Origin: DMER01 sp003451645
GTDB lineage: Bacteria; Pseudomonadota; Alphaproteobacteria; Micropepsales; Micropepsaceae
NCBI GenBank assembly: GCA_031976175.1
Contig: DALYLR010000013.1
Coordinates: 16,839 to 80,838 of the forward strand
DNA length: 64,000 nt
Direction of reading: 5' to 3'
Positions 9,101 to 17,993 of the stretch are shown one piece after another. Positions within the stretch are counted from its first letter, which is position 1; every line of letters starts with the position of its first letter. Position numbers and translations under genes: made by a program. Below the pieces are notes generated by a model. That model was not told where the DNA came from. It saw nothing but the letters and a program-made list of their open reading frames with translations, and did no database searches.

Positions 9101-9724
9101 ATGTTCAACAATTACGCCAGATATGGCGCGGTGGCGATGATCCTACATTGGGCAATGGCCCTCATGATCATCGCCATCATTGGAATTGGGCTCTATATGG
9201 TGGAGCCCTCCAATTTCGACCCTAAAAATGTCGACGATCTCAGCCGTCAGTTCGACCTCTATCAGCTGCACAAATCATTGGGACTGACCGTGTTGGGTCT
9301 GAGTGTGGTGCGGCTTTTTTGGCGGCTCATTAATGTGATCCCCGAACTGCCCGCCCATATGAGCACCTTTGAGAAGCTGGCGGCGCACGCGACCCACATC
9401 TTGTTCTATGGCATCATGATCGGGCTGCCGCTCACCGGATGGATGATGGTGTCGGTCTCTCCGCTCGAAATCCCGACCTTGTATTTCAACTTCATCTTCC
9501 TAGAAGTGCCACATTTGCCCGCTATGAGCTTTCCTGTAATCGGTGAGTTCAAGACCGCAAAGGAGGCCGAAGCGGCGCTGAAGATGGCACATCAATGGCT
9601 TGCTTATGGCACGATTGCCTTGGTTATCTTGCATATTGGCGCTGCGATGTACCATCACTTGATCAAGGGCGATGATGTGCTCACTCGCATGCTGCCATTC
9701 ACGGGGAGATCGTCTACCCGGTAG
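9101..9724 (+). CDS. Cytochrome b561 family protein
   Basis: Di-haem membrane cytochrome b of the CybB/YodB type, with four helices (first at MILHWAMALMIIAIIGIGLYM). Haem-ligand His candidates are in ILHWAM, QLHKSLG, AAHATHILFYG and ILHIGAAMYHH. Such proteins shuttle electrons between quinol and periplasmic acceptors such as superoxide or YceI-bound quinone. The ATG at 9101 is used because the family N-terminus RYGAVAMILHW follows directly; GGGG lies 7-10 bases upstream. It sits 46 bases after the first yceI and before the second. Confidence 0.92.
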   Translation: MFNNYARYGAVAMILHWAMALMIIAIIGIGLYMVEPSNFDPKNVDDLSRQFDLYQLHKSLGLTVLGLSVVRLFWRLINVIPELPAHMSTFEKLAAHATHILFYGIMIGLPLTGWMMVSVSPLEIPTLYFNFIFLEVPHLPAMSFPVIGEFKTAKEAEAALKMAHQWLAYGTIALVILHIGAAMYHHLIKGDDVLTRMLPFTGRSSTR

Positions 9725-9796
9725 CTGTACTGCCCTCCATGGCAGGTTCAACAATTCCGTTTTGCTCTATCAAATCTTGTTGGGGAGACTTTGACG

Positions 9797-10369
9797 ATGC
9801 GCTTTGTGACTCTTGTTGCTGCTTTGGCCCTGGCCGTCCCGGCATCTGCCACTGTCAAATGGACGCCAGATTATTCGGCGAGTTCCCTGGGCTTTAAGGG
9901 CAGCTTTGGCCAAAACACGGTCGATGGCACCTTCAGCAAATACACGGCTGAGGTTCTTTTCGATAAGGGCAATCTGGCAGGCTCCAAGATCAAGGTCGTT
10001 GTGGACACGGGCTCGGTTAAGTCCACCACCTCGCCGGACAATTACAACGAGGAGACCACAACCGCCTTGCCCGGTGCCGGCTGGCTCAATGTCGCAAAAT
10101 TCCCGCAAGCCACGTTTGAAACGACCTCGATCACAGCCAAAGGCGGCGACAATTTCGAAGCCAAGGGCAATTTGACCGTCGTCGGCCAAACGCAAGAAGT
10201 CGTGCTGCCATTCACCGTCAAGATCGATGGCACGACTGCCACCGCCACGGGTAAGACCACCGTCAACCGGATGAAATTTGGCATCAAGGGCGACAAGCCG
10301 CTCTTCGCGCTGCCCAAGCCGGTGCCGCATGAGGTCGAAATCTCCTTCACCTTGAAGGCAAAAAAGTAA
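9797..10369 (+). CDS. YceI-family periplasmic protein
   Basis: Second YceI-like protein of the cluster. The signal peptide ends at VPASA, and the mature start TVKWTPDYSASSLGFKGSFG is characteristic. GNLTVVGQTQEVVLPF and NRMKFGIKGDK match the barrel core. It is 190 residues and diverges from the first copy, which points to an old duplication or separate recruitment. The ATG at 9797 is placed by GGGGAG at 9782-9787; an in-frame TTG at 9791 is too close to that site. Probable role: binding an isoprenoid or quinone used by the adjacent cytochrome b561. Confidence 0.92.
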   Translation: MRFVTLVAALALAVPASATVKWTPDYSASSLGFKGSFGQNTVDGTFSKYTAEVLFDKGNLAGSKIKVVVDTGSVKSTTSPDNYNEETTTALPGAGWLNVAKFPQATFETTSITAKGGDNFEAKGNLTVVGQTQEVVLPFTVKIDGTTATATGKTTVNRMKFGIKGDKPLFALPKPVPHEVEISFTLKAKK

Positions 10370-10488
10370 TTCCGAAGGGCCGCGCGCCATCGGAGCCAGG
10401 GCCACTTCGGCGCTGGCCATAACGTTAGTGCGTGCCAATAGACTGGGTAGCCCTTGCATCACGGGCCGTGCGCCGCTTGACTGCGGGC

Positions 10489-11448
10489 ATGCATCCAATT
10501 CGTTGCCATCCAGCCAACGCGCAGACCATTGCCGCCGCAGCGCATGCGCTAAAAGCGGGCCGGCTTGTCGCTTTCCCGACCGAGACCGTCTATGGCCTAG
10601 GCGCCGACGCACGCAATGACCTGGCCGTTGCACGTGTGTTTGAGGCCAAGGGGCGGCCGCAATTCAACCCTCTGATTGTCCACGTCGCCGACTTGGAAGC
10701 GGCCCAAACATTGGGCATGTTCAAGACCCAGGCTTTAAAGCTCGCCGAGCGATTTTGGCCAGGTCCCCTGACACTCGTCGTGCCGCGTAAAGGCGATTGC
10801 GGCATATCACGTCTGGCAAGTGCAGGCCTCGACACGCTTGCTCTGCGCGTGCCAGCAAATTCAGTCGCGCGAAACCTGCTTACGGCTTTTGGCGGGCCGA
10901 TCGCGGCGCCGTCCGCCAACCGTTCAGGAGCACTTAGCCCGACACGGGCTGAACATGTTCAAGGGCTTGGCGCTCATCTTGCGATGATATTGGACGGTGG
11001 CGCATGTGCGATTGGGCTTGAATCCACGATTGTAGCCCTCTCTGACGCGGAGCCTGTGCTCTTGCGGCCAGGAGGGCTCGCGCGTGAGGAGATCGAGGCG
11101 GTCGTGGGCACCCTGTTATCACTGCAGCCTTCGGACAGGCCATCCGCCCCCGGACAATTATCGAGCCACTATGCGCCGCGTGCAGGTCTGCGCCTCAATG
11201 CAGACATACCGGACACTGGCGAAGCGTTCTTGGCGTTCGGACCGCAGCCTTTACCTCTTCCTCCCAACTCCTTGAACCTCAGCCTCACCGGTGATCTTGT
11301 AGAAGCCGCTGCAAATCTGTTTGCACATCTGCATCAACTCGATCAGCTTGGTGTACGGACGATTGCAGTCGCACATATCCCGATGTCCGGATTAGGCGAA
11401 GCGATCAATGACCGCCTTTTGCGGGCAGCGGCCCCGCGCGAGATCTAG
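10489..11448 (+). CDS. L-threonylcarbamoyladenylate synthase (Sua5 type)
   Basis: Makes threonylcarbamoyl-AMP from threonine, bicarbonate and ATP, the first step of t6A37 tRNA modification. GRLVAFPTETVYGLGADA is the signature near the N-terminus, followed by KGRPQFNPLIVHV, FWPGPLTLV and APSANRSGALSPT. The length, about 319 residues, includes the extra C-terminal Sua5 domain (LSSHYAPRAGLRL linker), so it is Sua5/YwlC-like rather than short TsaC. The start is uncertain: I chose ATG 10489, but a GTG at 10432 is in frame. Confidence 0.92.
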   Translation: MHPIRCHPANAQTIAAAAHALKAGRLVAFPTETVYGLGADARNDLAVARVFEAKGRPQFNPLIVHVADLEAAQTLGMFKTQALKLAERFWPGPLTLVVPRKGDCGISRLASAGLDTLALRVPANSVARNLLTAFGGPIAAPSANRSGALSPTRAEHVQGLGAHLAMILDGGACAIGLESTIVALSDAEPVLLRPGGLAREEIEAVVGTLLSLQPSDRPSAPGQLSSHYAPRAGLRLNADIPDTGEAFLAFGPQPLPLPPNSLNLSLTGDLVEAAANLFAHLHQLDQLGVRTIAVAHIPMSGLGEAINDRLLRAAAPREI

Positions 11449-11451
11449 GCT

Positions 11452-12870
11452 ATGGCTCTAAGCCCCGAACTGCTGGACCGATTCAAACAATGCGCGGGGC
11501 ATGGCGGCTGGACCCTGGACCCAGATCGCATTGCGCCGCATTTGCGCGAATGGCGGGACCGCTATCATGGCGCGACGCCCATAATGTTGATGCCGGACAA
11601 CCGGGACGCGGTGGCATCCATTATCAGGCTCGCAGCCGAAACGCGCACGCCGATTGTTCCACAAGGCGGGAATACCGGCCTCGTCGGTGGACAAATCCCC
11701 CATCCCAATGGAGAGGAATTGCTCATTTGGATGGGCCGGATGAACAAAGTCCGCTCCATCGATACCAATAACAATACGCTGACCGTTGAAGCGGGCGCGA
11801 TCCTAACGCAAGTCCAAGAGGCCGCCGCGGCGCAGGACCGCTTCTTCCCGCTGTCTTTGGCCTCTGAAGGCTCCGCACAGATTGGCGGACTCATCTCCAC
11901 CAATGCAGGCGGCACCGCTGTGCTTGCCTATGGAACCATGCGCGACCTCGTTTTGGGGCTTGAGGCCGTCTTGCCCGATGGGTCGATCATTAACGCGCTC
12001 AGCGGACTGCGCAAAGACAACACCGGTTACGATATCGTCCGCCTTCTGACGGGTGCAGAAGGCACGCTCGGCATCATCACGGCAGCGACCCTGAAACTAT
12101 TTCCGCAGCCTCGCGCAACGTTTGTGGCCATCGCTGGCGTGGCGTCGCCGGCATCGGCAATTTCACTGCTCACTCTAATGAAGGCGGACGCTGGCGCCAT
12201 GCTGACTGGTTTTGAGCTCATGCCTCGGCTGGGTCTGGAATTTGTCCTCCGGCACATCGCCAGTGCGCGCGATCCATTGAGCCATATTCATCCATGGTAC
12301 GTCCTAATTGAGCTCTCCCTGTCAGGCGGCGCGAGCGATCGTCTTCTTGAGATTGCGCTTGCGCGCGCGATCGAAGAGGGGCTGGCTGGCGATGCTGTGA
12401 TCGCTCAGTCGGCGCAACAGGCACGCGACTTTTGGCGGCTGCGCGAGGCCCTATCCGAAGCACAGAAATTTGAGGGCGGCAGCATCAAGCATGATGTCTC
12501 TGTCCCGATCTCTGCGATGCCGCGATTTGTCGATGAGGCGACCCAAGCGGTCCTTCAAGCAGTGCCTGGCGCACGTCCCATTCCCTTTGGCCATGTTGGC
12601 GATGGCAATGTGCATTTTAATGTCTCCCAGCCAGTCAACACTGATCGCGGTTCGTTCGTGGCACGGTGGGACGAGATCAACGACATTGTGCATGGGATCG
12701 CGTCCGAACTGGGCGGCAGCATCTCTGCCGAACATGGGATTGGGCAAATGAAGGCGACCGAAATCATCGGGTACAAAGACCCGGGCACTCTCGCCGCCAT
12801 GCGAGCAATCAAGCGGGCGCTTGATCCCCAAGGGATCATGAACCCAGGGAAAATTTTCCCGCGAGACTGA
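11452..12870 (+). CDS. FAD-binding oxidoreductase, GlcD/D-2-hydroxyglutarate dehydrogenase family
   Basis: Flavoprotein that oxidises a D-2-hydroxy acid, passing electrons to a quinone or electron-transfer flavoprotein. The PCMH-type FAD domain shows PQGGNTGLVGGQ near residues 66-77, followed by LASEGSAQIGGLISTNAGG and AEGTLGIIT. The C-terminal cap has PFGHVGDGNVHFN, SAEHGIGQMK and the terminal LDPQGIMNPGKIF. The 472-residue length fits D-lactate or D-2-hydroxyglutarate dehydrogenases; the substrate cannot be settled here. It starts 3 bases after the Sua5 stop and is convergent with the glucan synthase. Confidence 0.9.
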   Translation: MALSPELLDRFKQCAGHGGWTLDPDRIAPHLREWRDRYHGATPIMLMPDNRDAVASIIRLAAETRTPIVPQGGNTGLVGGQIPHPNGEELLIWMGRMNKVRSIDTNNNTLTVEAGAILTQVQEAAAAQDRFFPLSLASEGSAQIGGLISTNAGGTAVLAYGTMRDLVLGLEAVLPDGSIINALSGLRKDNTGYDIVRLLTGAEGTLGIITAATLKLFPQPRATFVAIAGVASPASAISLLTLMKADAGAMLTGFELMPRLGLEFVLRHIASARDPLSHIHPWYVLIELSLSGGASDRLLEIALARAIEEGLAGDAVIAQSAQQARDFWRLREALSEAQKFEGGSIKHDVSVPISAMPRFVDEATQAVLQAVPGARPIPFGHVGDGNVHFNVSQPVNTDRGSFVARWDEINDIVHGIASELGGSISAEHGIGQMKATEIIGYKDPGTLAAMRAIKRALDPQGIMNPGKIFPRD

Positions 12871-12881
12871 CCCTCATACGC

Positions 12882-15506
12882 TCAAGCGACTTGTTGGGCG
12901 GCCTGCGGTGCAGGCCTCGGCTCTGGCCGCTTAACCTGGAGGGCCGCCTCACCATTGGCAACCCGTGACGGCATGACGCTGACGAAAGCGACAACCAATG
13001 TTGCGAGGTAGGGCACCGACTGGATCGCCAGCATTGCAACCCACACGCTTGCTGCAGTGTCATCTGCTCCGCTCACAGACCAAACGCCAACAATGGCAAG
13101 CAATAGCGCGAACAATAGAACCACTTCCTCGCGCGCCATGGCCACCACCTGAGTGAGGCGAGCAGCGCCCGCCATTTTCGGCGTACGGAAAAACGGCTTC
13201 CCGCTGGTCAGGATGCCCGACAGGACAGCCCGCGCCACTGTGTGGGAAAGAGACAGACCTGCGAGTGCAGCAACACCGGCGCCCCAAATGCCACTCCCAA
13301 CGCGCACCGGGTACAGGGTCAGAGTCTTCACGACTTTGAATGCGAACAGCGAAATCGCAACCGCGCCGAGCGCCATGAGGGGCGCGTCGAAACGGACTGG
13401 ATCGATCACCATCAATGCCGACCAGATTAGCGACGCTCCCACAAAAATCAGGCTCAACCCATCCGACAACCAAGGGAGCCAACCCGCTATGAAGTGGTAC
13501 TTCTGAGCGAGGGTGAGGCGTCGATCGGAGGGCGAAAAGGCGCTTAAATGCCGCTTGGCGATCTGCATCGCACCATAAACCCAACGGAAGCGTTGCGCCT
13601 TGAAGTCCGTAAACGTGTCAGGCATCAAGCCGCGCCCCAAGCTCTCGTCCATGTAGACAGCTCTCCAACCGTCTTGGAAGACGCGCAAACCCAATTCGGT
13701 GTCTTCCGTAATGCACCACTCGGCCCAGCCGGCCTTATCCATCACGGCCCGGCGCACAATGGTCATCGTTCCGTGCTGAATGATCGCGTTATCCTCATTG
13801 CGCTCGACCATCCCAATACGGAAGAAGCCGGCATACTCTTGATATGCCATTGCCTTGAATGCGCTTTCCGTCGCATCGCGATAATCCTGTGGCCCTTGGA
13901 CGATCGCCACTTGGGGGTCTGCAAAATTTGGCATGGCGCGCGTGAGCCACTGCGGATCGACCTGATAATCGCTATCGATCACGGCAACCGCTTCGGCACG
14001 TGCATCGGTCAATTTGAGAGCAATGTTGAGCGCGCCAGCTTTGAACCCTTTGACATTATCAAAATGAAAGAAGCGGAACCGCTCTCCCAACGCTTTGCAA
14101 TGCTCTTCAACCGGCCGCCAAACGGCGGGGTCTTTGGTATTGTTGTCGAGAACAATGACCTCAAAGTTGGGGTAGTCCAAACGCGACAAGGCGTTCAGCG
14201 TCTCGATCATCATGTCTGATGGTTCGTTATAGGCCGGCACATGGATCGAAACGAATGGTGCGAAGTCGCCAGGTGCTGCCGGAACATGGCGCCGATGGGT
14301 CCGCCACATAGCGTGAGCCCATTCTATGGCCTCGCTCAAAATGACGCCAGCTGCGAGCAACGCAAGAGGCAAGACGACAATGAAGAGCGCCCAAGTCTGC
14401 ATATCCGCGTAGGTAAGTGCGGCGGAGTAGTAAATCGCGGTCACTCCGGTGACGATACCGGCAACCGTCAGTGCCAGGAAGAATTGCCCGCGCAACGTGA
14501 CTTGCGTGCGGGTCAACAAGGCGCCCCCTGCAACCAGGGTGAGTGCTATGGTCACCAGCGCCAAGAGCGGCCAGTCGGGCAAGGCCGACACGGGTCCCGC
14601 AAAAGCGAATTTTGGATTGCCGAACGCATCGAACATACCCCAATAGGCGCCGACTGTGCCTTCGAGAGCGATTTTCCAGGGCTGATCAAAGGCCTCGATG
14701 AGGTAATAATCCCAATTGCGGTTGGACGCCTGATTGACAAAATCGCGAATGAAGGCGGCTTGATTGGGCAACGATGCCACCGCACTGCGGAAATTGCGAC
14801 CCTGAGACGGCCAGCCCACCTCCGCCATCACGATGGGCTTGTTCCAGAATACAATCGACAACTCATAATAGGCTTGGCGGATATTGGCCATCGCGACGCC
14901 GACCGAGGGGCCTTCCCAAAACGGCAGGAAGTGCGCGCCAATGAAATCAGAATGTTCTGCCAGAATTGGATGGCTGCGCCACACATGCCACGGTTCGGCG
15001 GTCGAGACATCGATGCGTCTCGGCAGTGCGCGCTTGACCCGCCGCATATAGCCCGCAACCTCTTCTGCCGTCAGATCGCCGCGCAGCACTGCTTCGTTCC
15101 CGACAAAAATGCGTTCAACCCCACGATGATTCTCTCGCAGGATCTGCAGCGCCAGATCGATTTCCCGTTCATTGGCCGCATGGTCGCCGCTGAGCCAGAG
15201 CCCCAAACTGACGGTCAAGCCGTGCGTGCGCGCAACATCAGGGACGACGTCCAAGCCGCGCGACACGGAGTAGGTCCGGATGTGATCGGTTGCCTTGGCC
15301 AGAGTTGCAAAATCGGCCTCAATGCGCGCGCGCGACACATTCCGGGCCTCGGTTTCACTGAACAACCCCGACGGATTATAGGACATCGCGGCCGTCTTGC
15401 CCGTCCACTCAGGAGCTGCGACTGGGCGATCGAGTGCGGCCCAAAACAAGCCCAAGCCAAGCGCAACGCAGACCAAAGCAACACACATGCGCTTGCGATC
15501 GTTCAT
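12882..15506 (-). CDS. Membrane GH17-GT2 fusion, NdvB-like beta-glucan synthase
   Basis: An N-terminal GH17-like domain (about 35-305) carries GNE at 136-138 and AEVGWPS at 228-234, matching the acid/base and nucleophile Glu of GH17 transglycosylases. Membrane helices follow (about 312-400), then a processive GT2 domain with PAYNEP at 424-429, DSD at 511-513, TED at 600-602 and QRFRW at 638-642, and more helices at the C-terminus. Pseudomonas NdvB has this architecture and makes cyclic beta-1,3-glucans, so a periplasmic or exported beta-glucan is the likely product. I chose ATG 15506 (AAGGGGA upstream); ATG 15578 would add 24 residues. Confidence 0.88.
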   Translation of the reverse strand: MNDRKRMCVALVCVALGLGLFWAALDRPVAAPEWTGKTAAMSYNPSGLFSETEARNVSRARIEADFATLAKATDHIRTYSVSRGLDVVPDVARTHGLTVSLGLWLSGDHAANEREIDLALQILRENHRGVERIFVGNEAVLRGDLTAEEVAGYMRRVKRALPRRIDVSTAEPWHVWRSHPILAEHSDFIGAHFLPFWEGPSVGVAMANIRQAYYELSIVFWNKPIVMAEVGWPSQGRNFRSAVASLPNQAAFIRDFVNQASNRNWDYYLIEAFDQPWKIALEGTVGAYWGMFDAFGNPKFAFAGPVSALPDWPLLALVTIALTLVAGGALLTRTQVTLRGQFFLALTVAGIVTGVTAIYYSAALTYADMQTWALFIVVLPLALLAAGVILSEAIEWAHAMWRTHRRHVPAAPGDFAPFVSIHVPAYNEPSDMMIETLNALSRLDYPNFEVIVLDNNTKDPAVWRPVEEHCKALGERFRFFHFDNVKGFKAGALNIALKLTDARAEAVAVIDSDYQVDPQWLTRAMPNFADPQVAIVQGPQDYRDATESAFKAMAYQEYAGFFRIGMVERNEDNAIIQHGTMTIVRRAVMDKAGWAEWCITEDTELGLRVFQDGWRAVYMDESLGRGLMPDTFTDFKAQRFRWVYGAMQIAKRHLSAFSPSDRRLTLAQKYHFIAGWLPWLSDGLSLIFVGASLIWSALMVIDPVRFDAPLMALGAVAISLFAFKVVKTLTLYPVRVGSGIWGAGVAALAGLSLSHTVARAVLSGILTSGKPFFRTPKMAGAARLTQVVAMAREEVVLLFALLLAIVGVWSVSGADDTAASVWVAMLAIQSVPYLATLVVAFVSVMPSRVANGEAALQVKRPEPRPAPQAAQQVA

Positions 15507-15670
15507 GGCCGATGCCGTCCCCTTGGCGCTATCGCTTTTTGCGACAGCGATTGAAGCTGAAATTGTCAAGTGCGGCATGCCCCTGCTGCCTCTGTGTGCA
15601 TTGCAGCATATGCCGCTTCGTGGCCAAATGATGGCAGTGACTGGCCTAAACGGCTGAAAGCAAAGAAAAA

Positions 15671-15690
15671 CCGGGCACTTGGGTGCCCGG
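15671..15690 (-). terminator. Rho-independent terminator after FKBP gene
   Basis: A perfect 8-bp GC-rich stem (CCGGGCAC / GTGCCCGG) with a 4-base loop is followed on the minus strand by TTTTTC. It lies about 40 bases past the stop of the FKBP gene and would insulate it from the glucan synthase transcript downstream. Confidence 0.85.
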
Positions 15691-15728
15691 TTCTAAACGT
15701 CAGGTTACGGGTCTTGTTGCGCTTGCGC

Positions 15729-16208
15729 TCACAAGAAGTCGAATAATTCGATCTCAAAGACAAGGACTTGATCGGGACCGATTTTGTCGCCCGAGCCTTT
15801 GGACCCATAGCCCAGTTCAGGCGGAAGCACGATCTCGACCTTATCGCCGCGCTCCATCATTGGGATGACTTCTTGCCAGCCCTTGATCAATTGTTTAAGG
15901 TTGAAAATCGCGGGTTGGGCTGCGGGGTCAGTTTGGTCAAAGACAGTCCCGTCGATGAGCGAGCCCTTGTAGCGGACGACGACCGTTGCATTGGGGCTTG
16001 GCGTGCCGCCGCCCTTGCCCCCTTTCTTAAGTACGCGCCATTGCACGCCCGATGGTTGGACCTTTACCCCCGCTTTCGCCTTGTTGTCCGTAAGATAGGC
16101 TTGCATGCGCGACCAGTTCGCTTCGTCGCGTGCCTGCGCTGTGATCGCGCCCGCGCTCAAAATCACGACCATCGCAATCGCGAAGGCTGCCCAAATCCCT
16201 GTTTTCAT
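15729..16208 (-). CDS. FKBP-type peptidyl-prolyl cis-trans isomerase, exported
   Basis: Periplasmic prolyl isomerase. A signal peptide (GIWAAFAIAMVVILSAGAITAQA) is followed by a short linker and one FKBP domain. Core motifs are VVVRYKGSLIDGTVFDQT, LIKGWQEVIPMMERGDKVEIVLPPELGYG and LVFEIELFDFL at the C-terminus. The ATG at 16208 has GGGAGA at a 7-base spacing; an in-frame ATG at 16223 lacks it. It is monocistronic, with the terminator at 15671-15690. Confidence 0.92.
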   Translation of the reverse strand: MKTGIWAAFAIAMVVILSAGAITAQARDEANWSRMQAYLTDNKAKAGVKVQPSGVQWRVLKKGGKGGGTPSPNATVVVRYKGSLIDGTVFDQTDPAAQPAIFNLKQLIKGWQEVIPMMERGDKVEIVLPPELGYGSKGSGDKIGPDQVLVFEIELFDFL

Positions 16209-16337
16209 CCCAATATCTCCCATGCCGTGAAACTCGATGCTCGCGGGGATCGTGCTAGCTTGGAAAATTGCCCCGCCCAGCCAAACCCATGAACCAGCTT
16301 TCGGGCGATTTCAAGTCCTGTGGCGCGGTTGGGCCCA

Positions 16338-17084
16338 TCAGAACAAAGAGCCCTGGCCCCCGTCGGGCTTGATCTTCTTCTTGGATGTTTGCCTCCGGGG
16401 CGATGGCGTCCCGGACGATGCAGTATCCTCAGGTTCTATCAAATCAGGACCGTCATTGGTGACGGAATTAACCCGTTGAGAGACCGTGAAATACTCCAGC
16501 CAATCGTCTGGGCACGGGCGGACCACTCCTTGCGCATCGCCCGGCGGCAAGTCGAGCCACGCTTTCCAGTCCTGTGCGCCGAGGATCAACGGCATCCGGT
16601 CATGCAGCTGGCCGATGTGCGCATTCGCAGGCGTCGTAATGATGGCCATGCTGTCCAGATTGGATCCGTCCGGACGGCGCCATCGCTCCCAAATGCCTCC
16701 AAAGACCAAAGGCTCCTTTGACCGTAACCGAATATACATTGGGATTTTCTGGCCAGCCTCTTCGCGCCATTCATAAAAGCCATTCGCTGGCACCAAGCAA
16801 CGGCGCGCCGAAAATGCATCGCGAAAGGACGGCTTGTCCCGCAAACTCTCACCGCGTGCATTGATGAGCGGAGCGCTTGCGATGTCTTTGGCCCAATGGG
16901 GTACAAGCCCCCACCTCATTATCGCCAATGTTCCTCCAGCGCACAAAACAGGCACGCTTTGGGTTGGTGCAACATTGTAGCGCGCCGCCCAATTGGGGAT
17001 GCCCTGAGCCCAGACTGGGTTCAGAAACTGGAAGAGCTGCCGGATGGCCTCCGGCGGCAAAATCAGCGCATAGCGGCCGCACAT
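16338..17084 (-). CDS. SOS response-associated peptidase (YedK/HMCES family)
   Basis: SRAP proteins form a covalent thiazolidine link with abasic sites in single-stranded DNA through Cys2 and protect them from cleavage. The N-terminus is MCGRYAL, so Cys2 is exposed after Met removal. Asn in PLINARGES, Glu in NGFYEWR and His in QLHDRMPLIL match the other active-site residues. The 248 residues end in a Ser/Lys-rich tail (RRQTSKKKIKPDG) beyond the core. No clear alphaproteobacterial LexA box (GTTC-N7-GTTC) was seen in the short upstream gap. Confidence 0.93.
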   Translation of the reverse strand: MCGRYALILPPEAIRQLFQFLNPVWAQGIPNWAARYNVAPTQSVPVLCAGGTLAIMRWGLVPHWAKDIASAPLINARGESLRDKPSFRDAFSARRCLVPANGFYEWREEAGQKIPMYIRLRSKEPLVFGGIWERWRRPDGSNLDSMAIITTPANAHIGQLHDRMPLILGAQDWKAWLDLPPGDAQGVVRPCPDDWLEYFTVSQRVNSVTNDGPDLIEPEDTASSGTPSPRRQTSKKKIKPDGGQGSLF

Positions 17085-17146
17085 GCATTCACGCTCTAGC
17101 GCTTATCAAAGCATCCGCACAAGCACCGAGAATGTTTATATCTGCC

Positions 17147-17959
17147 TTAACCCCACAGGATCCTCAGCCACAAAGGCTTTTTGGGTTTGATGCGAGCCGA
17201 GACATCAGCCGCTGTAATCCGGGCGGCCATGGGCATGTCCCGGTCGGCACGTGGCTCAGGGATGTCATGGGTTGTCTCAAGGCGCCGGGCTGATACCGCC
17301 GGCGCCTCGACACTGCGCCCTTGTGGAACTTCGCTCGGGCCGATCATTAACGCGCTGCTCGCCCGCGCGTCCATGCTTACACGCTCGCCCTTGGTGCCCG
17401 AACGCCTGGAAGCACCGTCCCGTTCGACGGTACGCACCCCCCTGTGGCGGCCGGTGTCTTCGCCGGCGAGCGCGCGCGGTTCAGGGATGGGGCCCGCAAA
17501 CGTGAGCGATGGGTCATAGCCAGCTTTGCTGGCCTGGCCAACCGGTGCGGCGGACGGTTGCGCCGCCAAAGCCTCTGCAGGAGTGATCGCCGATGGCTGC
17601 GGGGAGGCATTGGCTGGCGTCCATTGCGAGTGCGGTCCTTCGATGACGGAGGCCTGCGCGAGTGATGCCTGGCCGCGGCCAAAGAACGGCGACAATGCCC
17701 CGGAGGGCCGGCCATCGATGTCCGCAATCACAGCCGCCACCATGGCGGCAACGCCGTGTTGTTCGCGAGCAATCCGCTCGTTCAAATCAGCATCGCTCAA
17801 GGCCGTGAACATGGTGGCCTCGAAGGTGTCGTGCGTTGTTTCCGGGATAAAGCAGTCCAAAGCCGGGGCCGCATGCCCACCGCCAACAGCGCGCAACCGG
17901 TCCTCTGACCGCTGCAACTCTGTCCACAACTCGCCAATCTTGTCGGATTTGCTGCTCAT
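17147..17959 (-). CDS. Hypothetical protein, partner of Ntn-hydrolase-like gene
   Basis: I do not recognise this 270-residue protein. The N-terminal 90 residues are helical and charged (IGELWTELQRSEDRLRAVGG; DADLNERIAREQHGVAAMVA). The middle, about 90-245, is rich in Pro, Ala, Ser and Gly and looks disordered. The end is basic then aromatic (ARIKPKKPLWLRILWG), which could be a membrane-binding or docking tail. ATG 17959 starts 34 bases after the stop of the upstream Ntn-hydrolase-like gene in the same direction, so the two are probably cotranscribed; an earlier ATG at 18028 would overlap that gene. A substrate or regulator of the neighbour is conceivable, without direct evidence. Confidence 0.7.
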   Translation of the reverse strand: MSSKSDKIGELWTELQRSEDRLRAVGGGHAAPALDCFIPETTHDTFEATMFTALSDADLNERIAREQHGVAAMVAAVIADIDGRPSGALSPFFGRGQASLAQASVIEGPHSQWTPANASPQPSAITPAEALAAQPSAAPVGQASKAGYDPSLTFAGPIPEPRALAGEDTGRHRGVRTVERDGASRRSGTKGERVSMDARASSALMIGPSEVPQGRSVEAPAVSARRLETTHDIPEPRADRDMPMAARITAADVSARIKPKKPLWLRILWG

Positions 17960-17993
17960 CTGTTTACTCGCCACTTTAAGAAGTCTCACGCCA

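Noticed and set aside
9770..10633. A 287-codon minus-strand frame covering the second yceI
   Set aside because: The plus-strand YceI has a signal peptide and family motifs; the antisense frame shows none.
14241..15554. A 437-codon open frame on the plus strand opposite the GH17-GT2 gene
   Set aside because: Antisense to a protein with a complete set of catalytic motifs; the composition (Arg, Gly, His rich) is typical of shadow frames.
17085..17146. A LexA box upstream of the SRAP gene
   Set aside because: No GTTC-N7-GTTC or GAAC-N7-GAAC pattern was found in the gap, so SOS control cannot be claimed.
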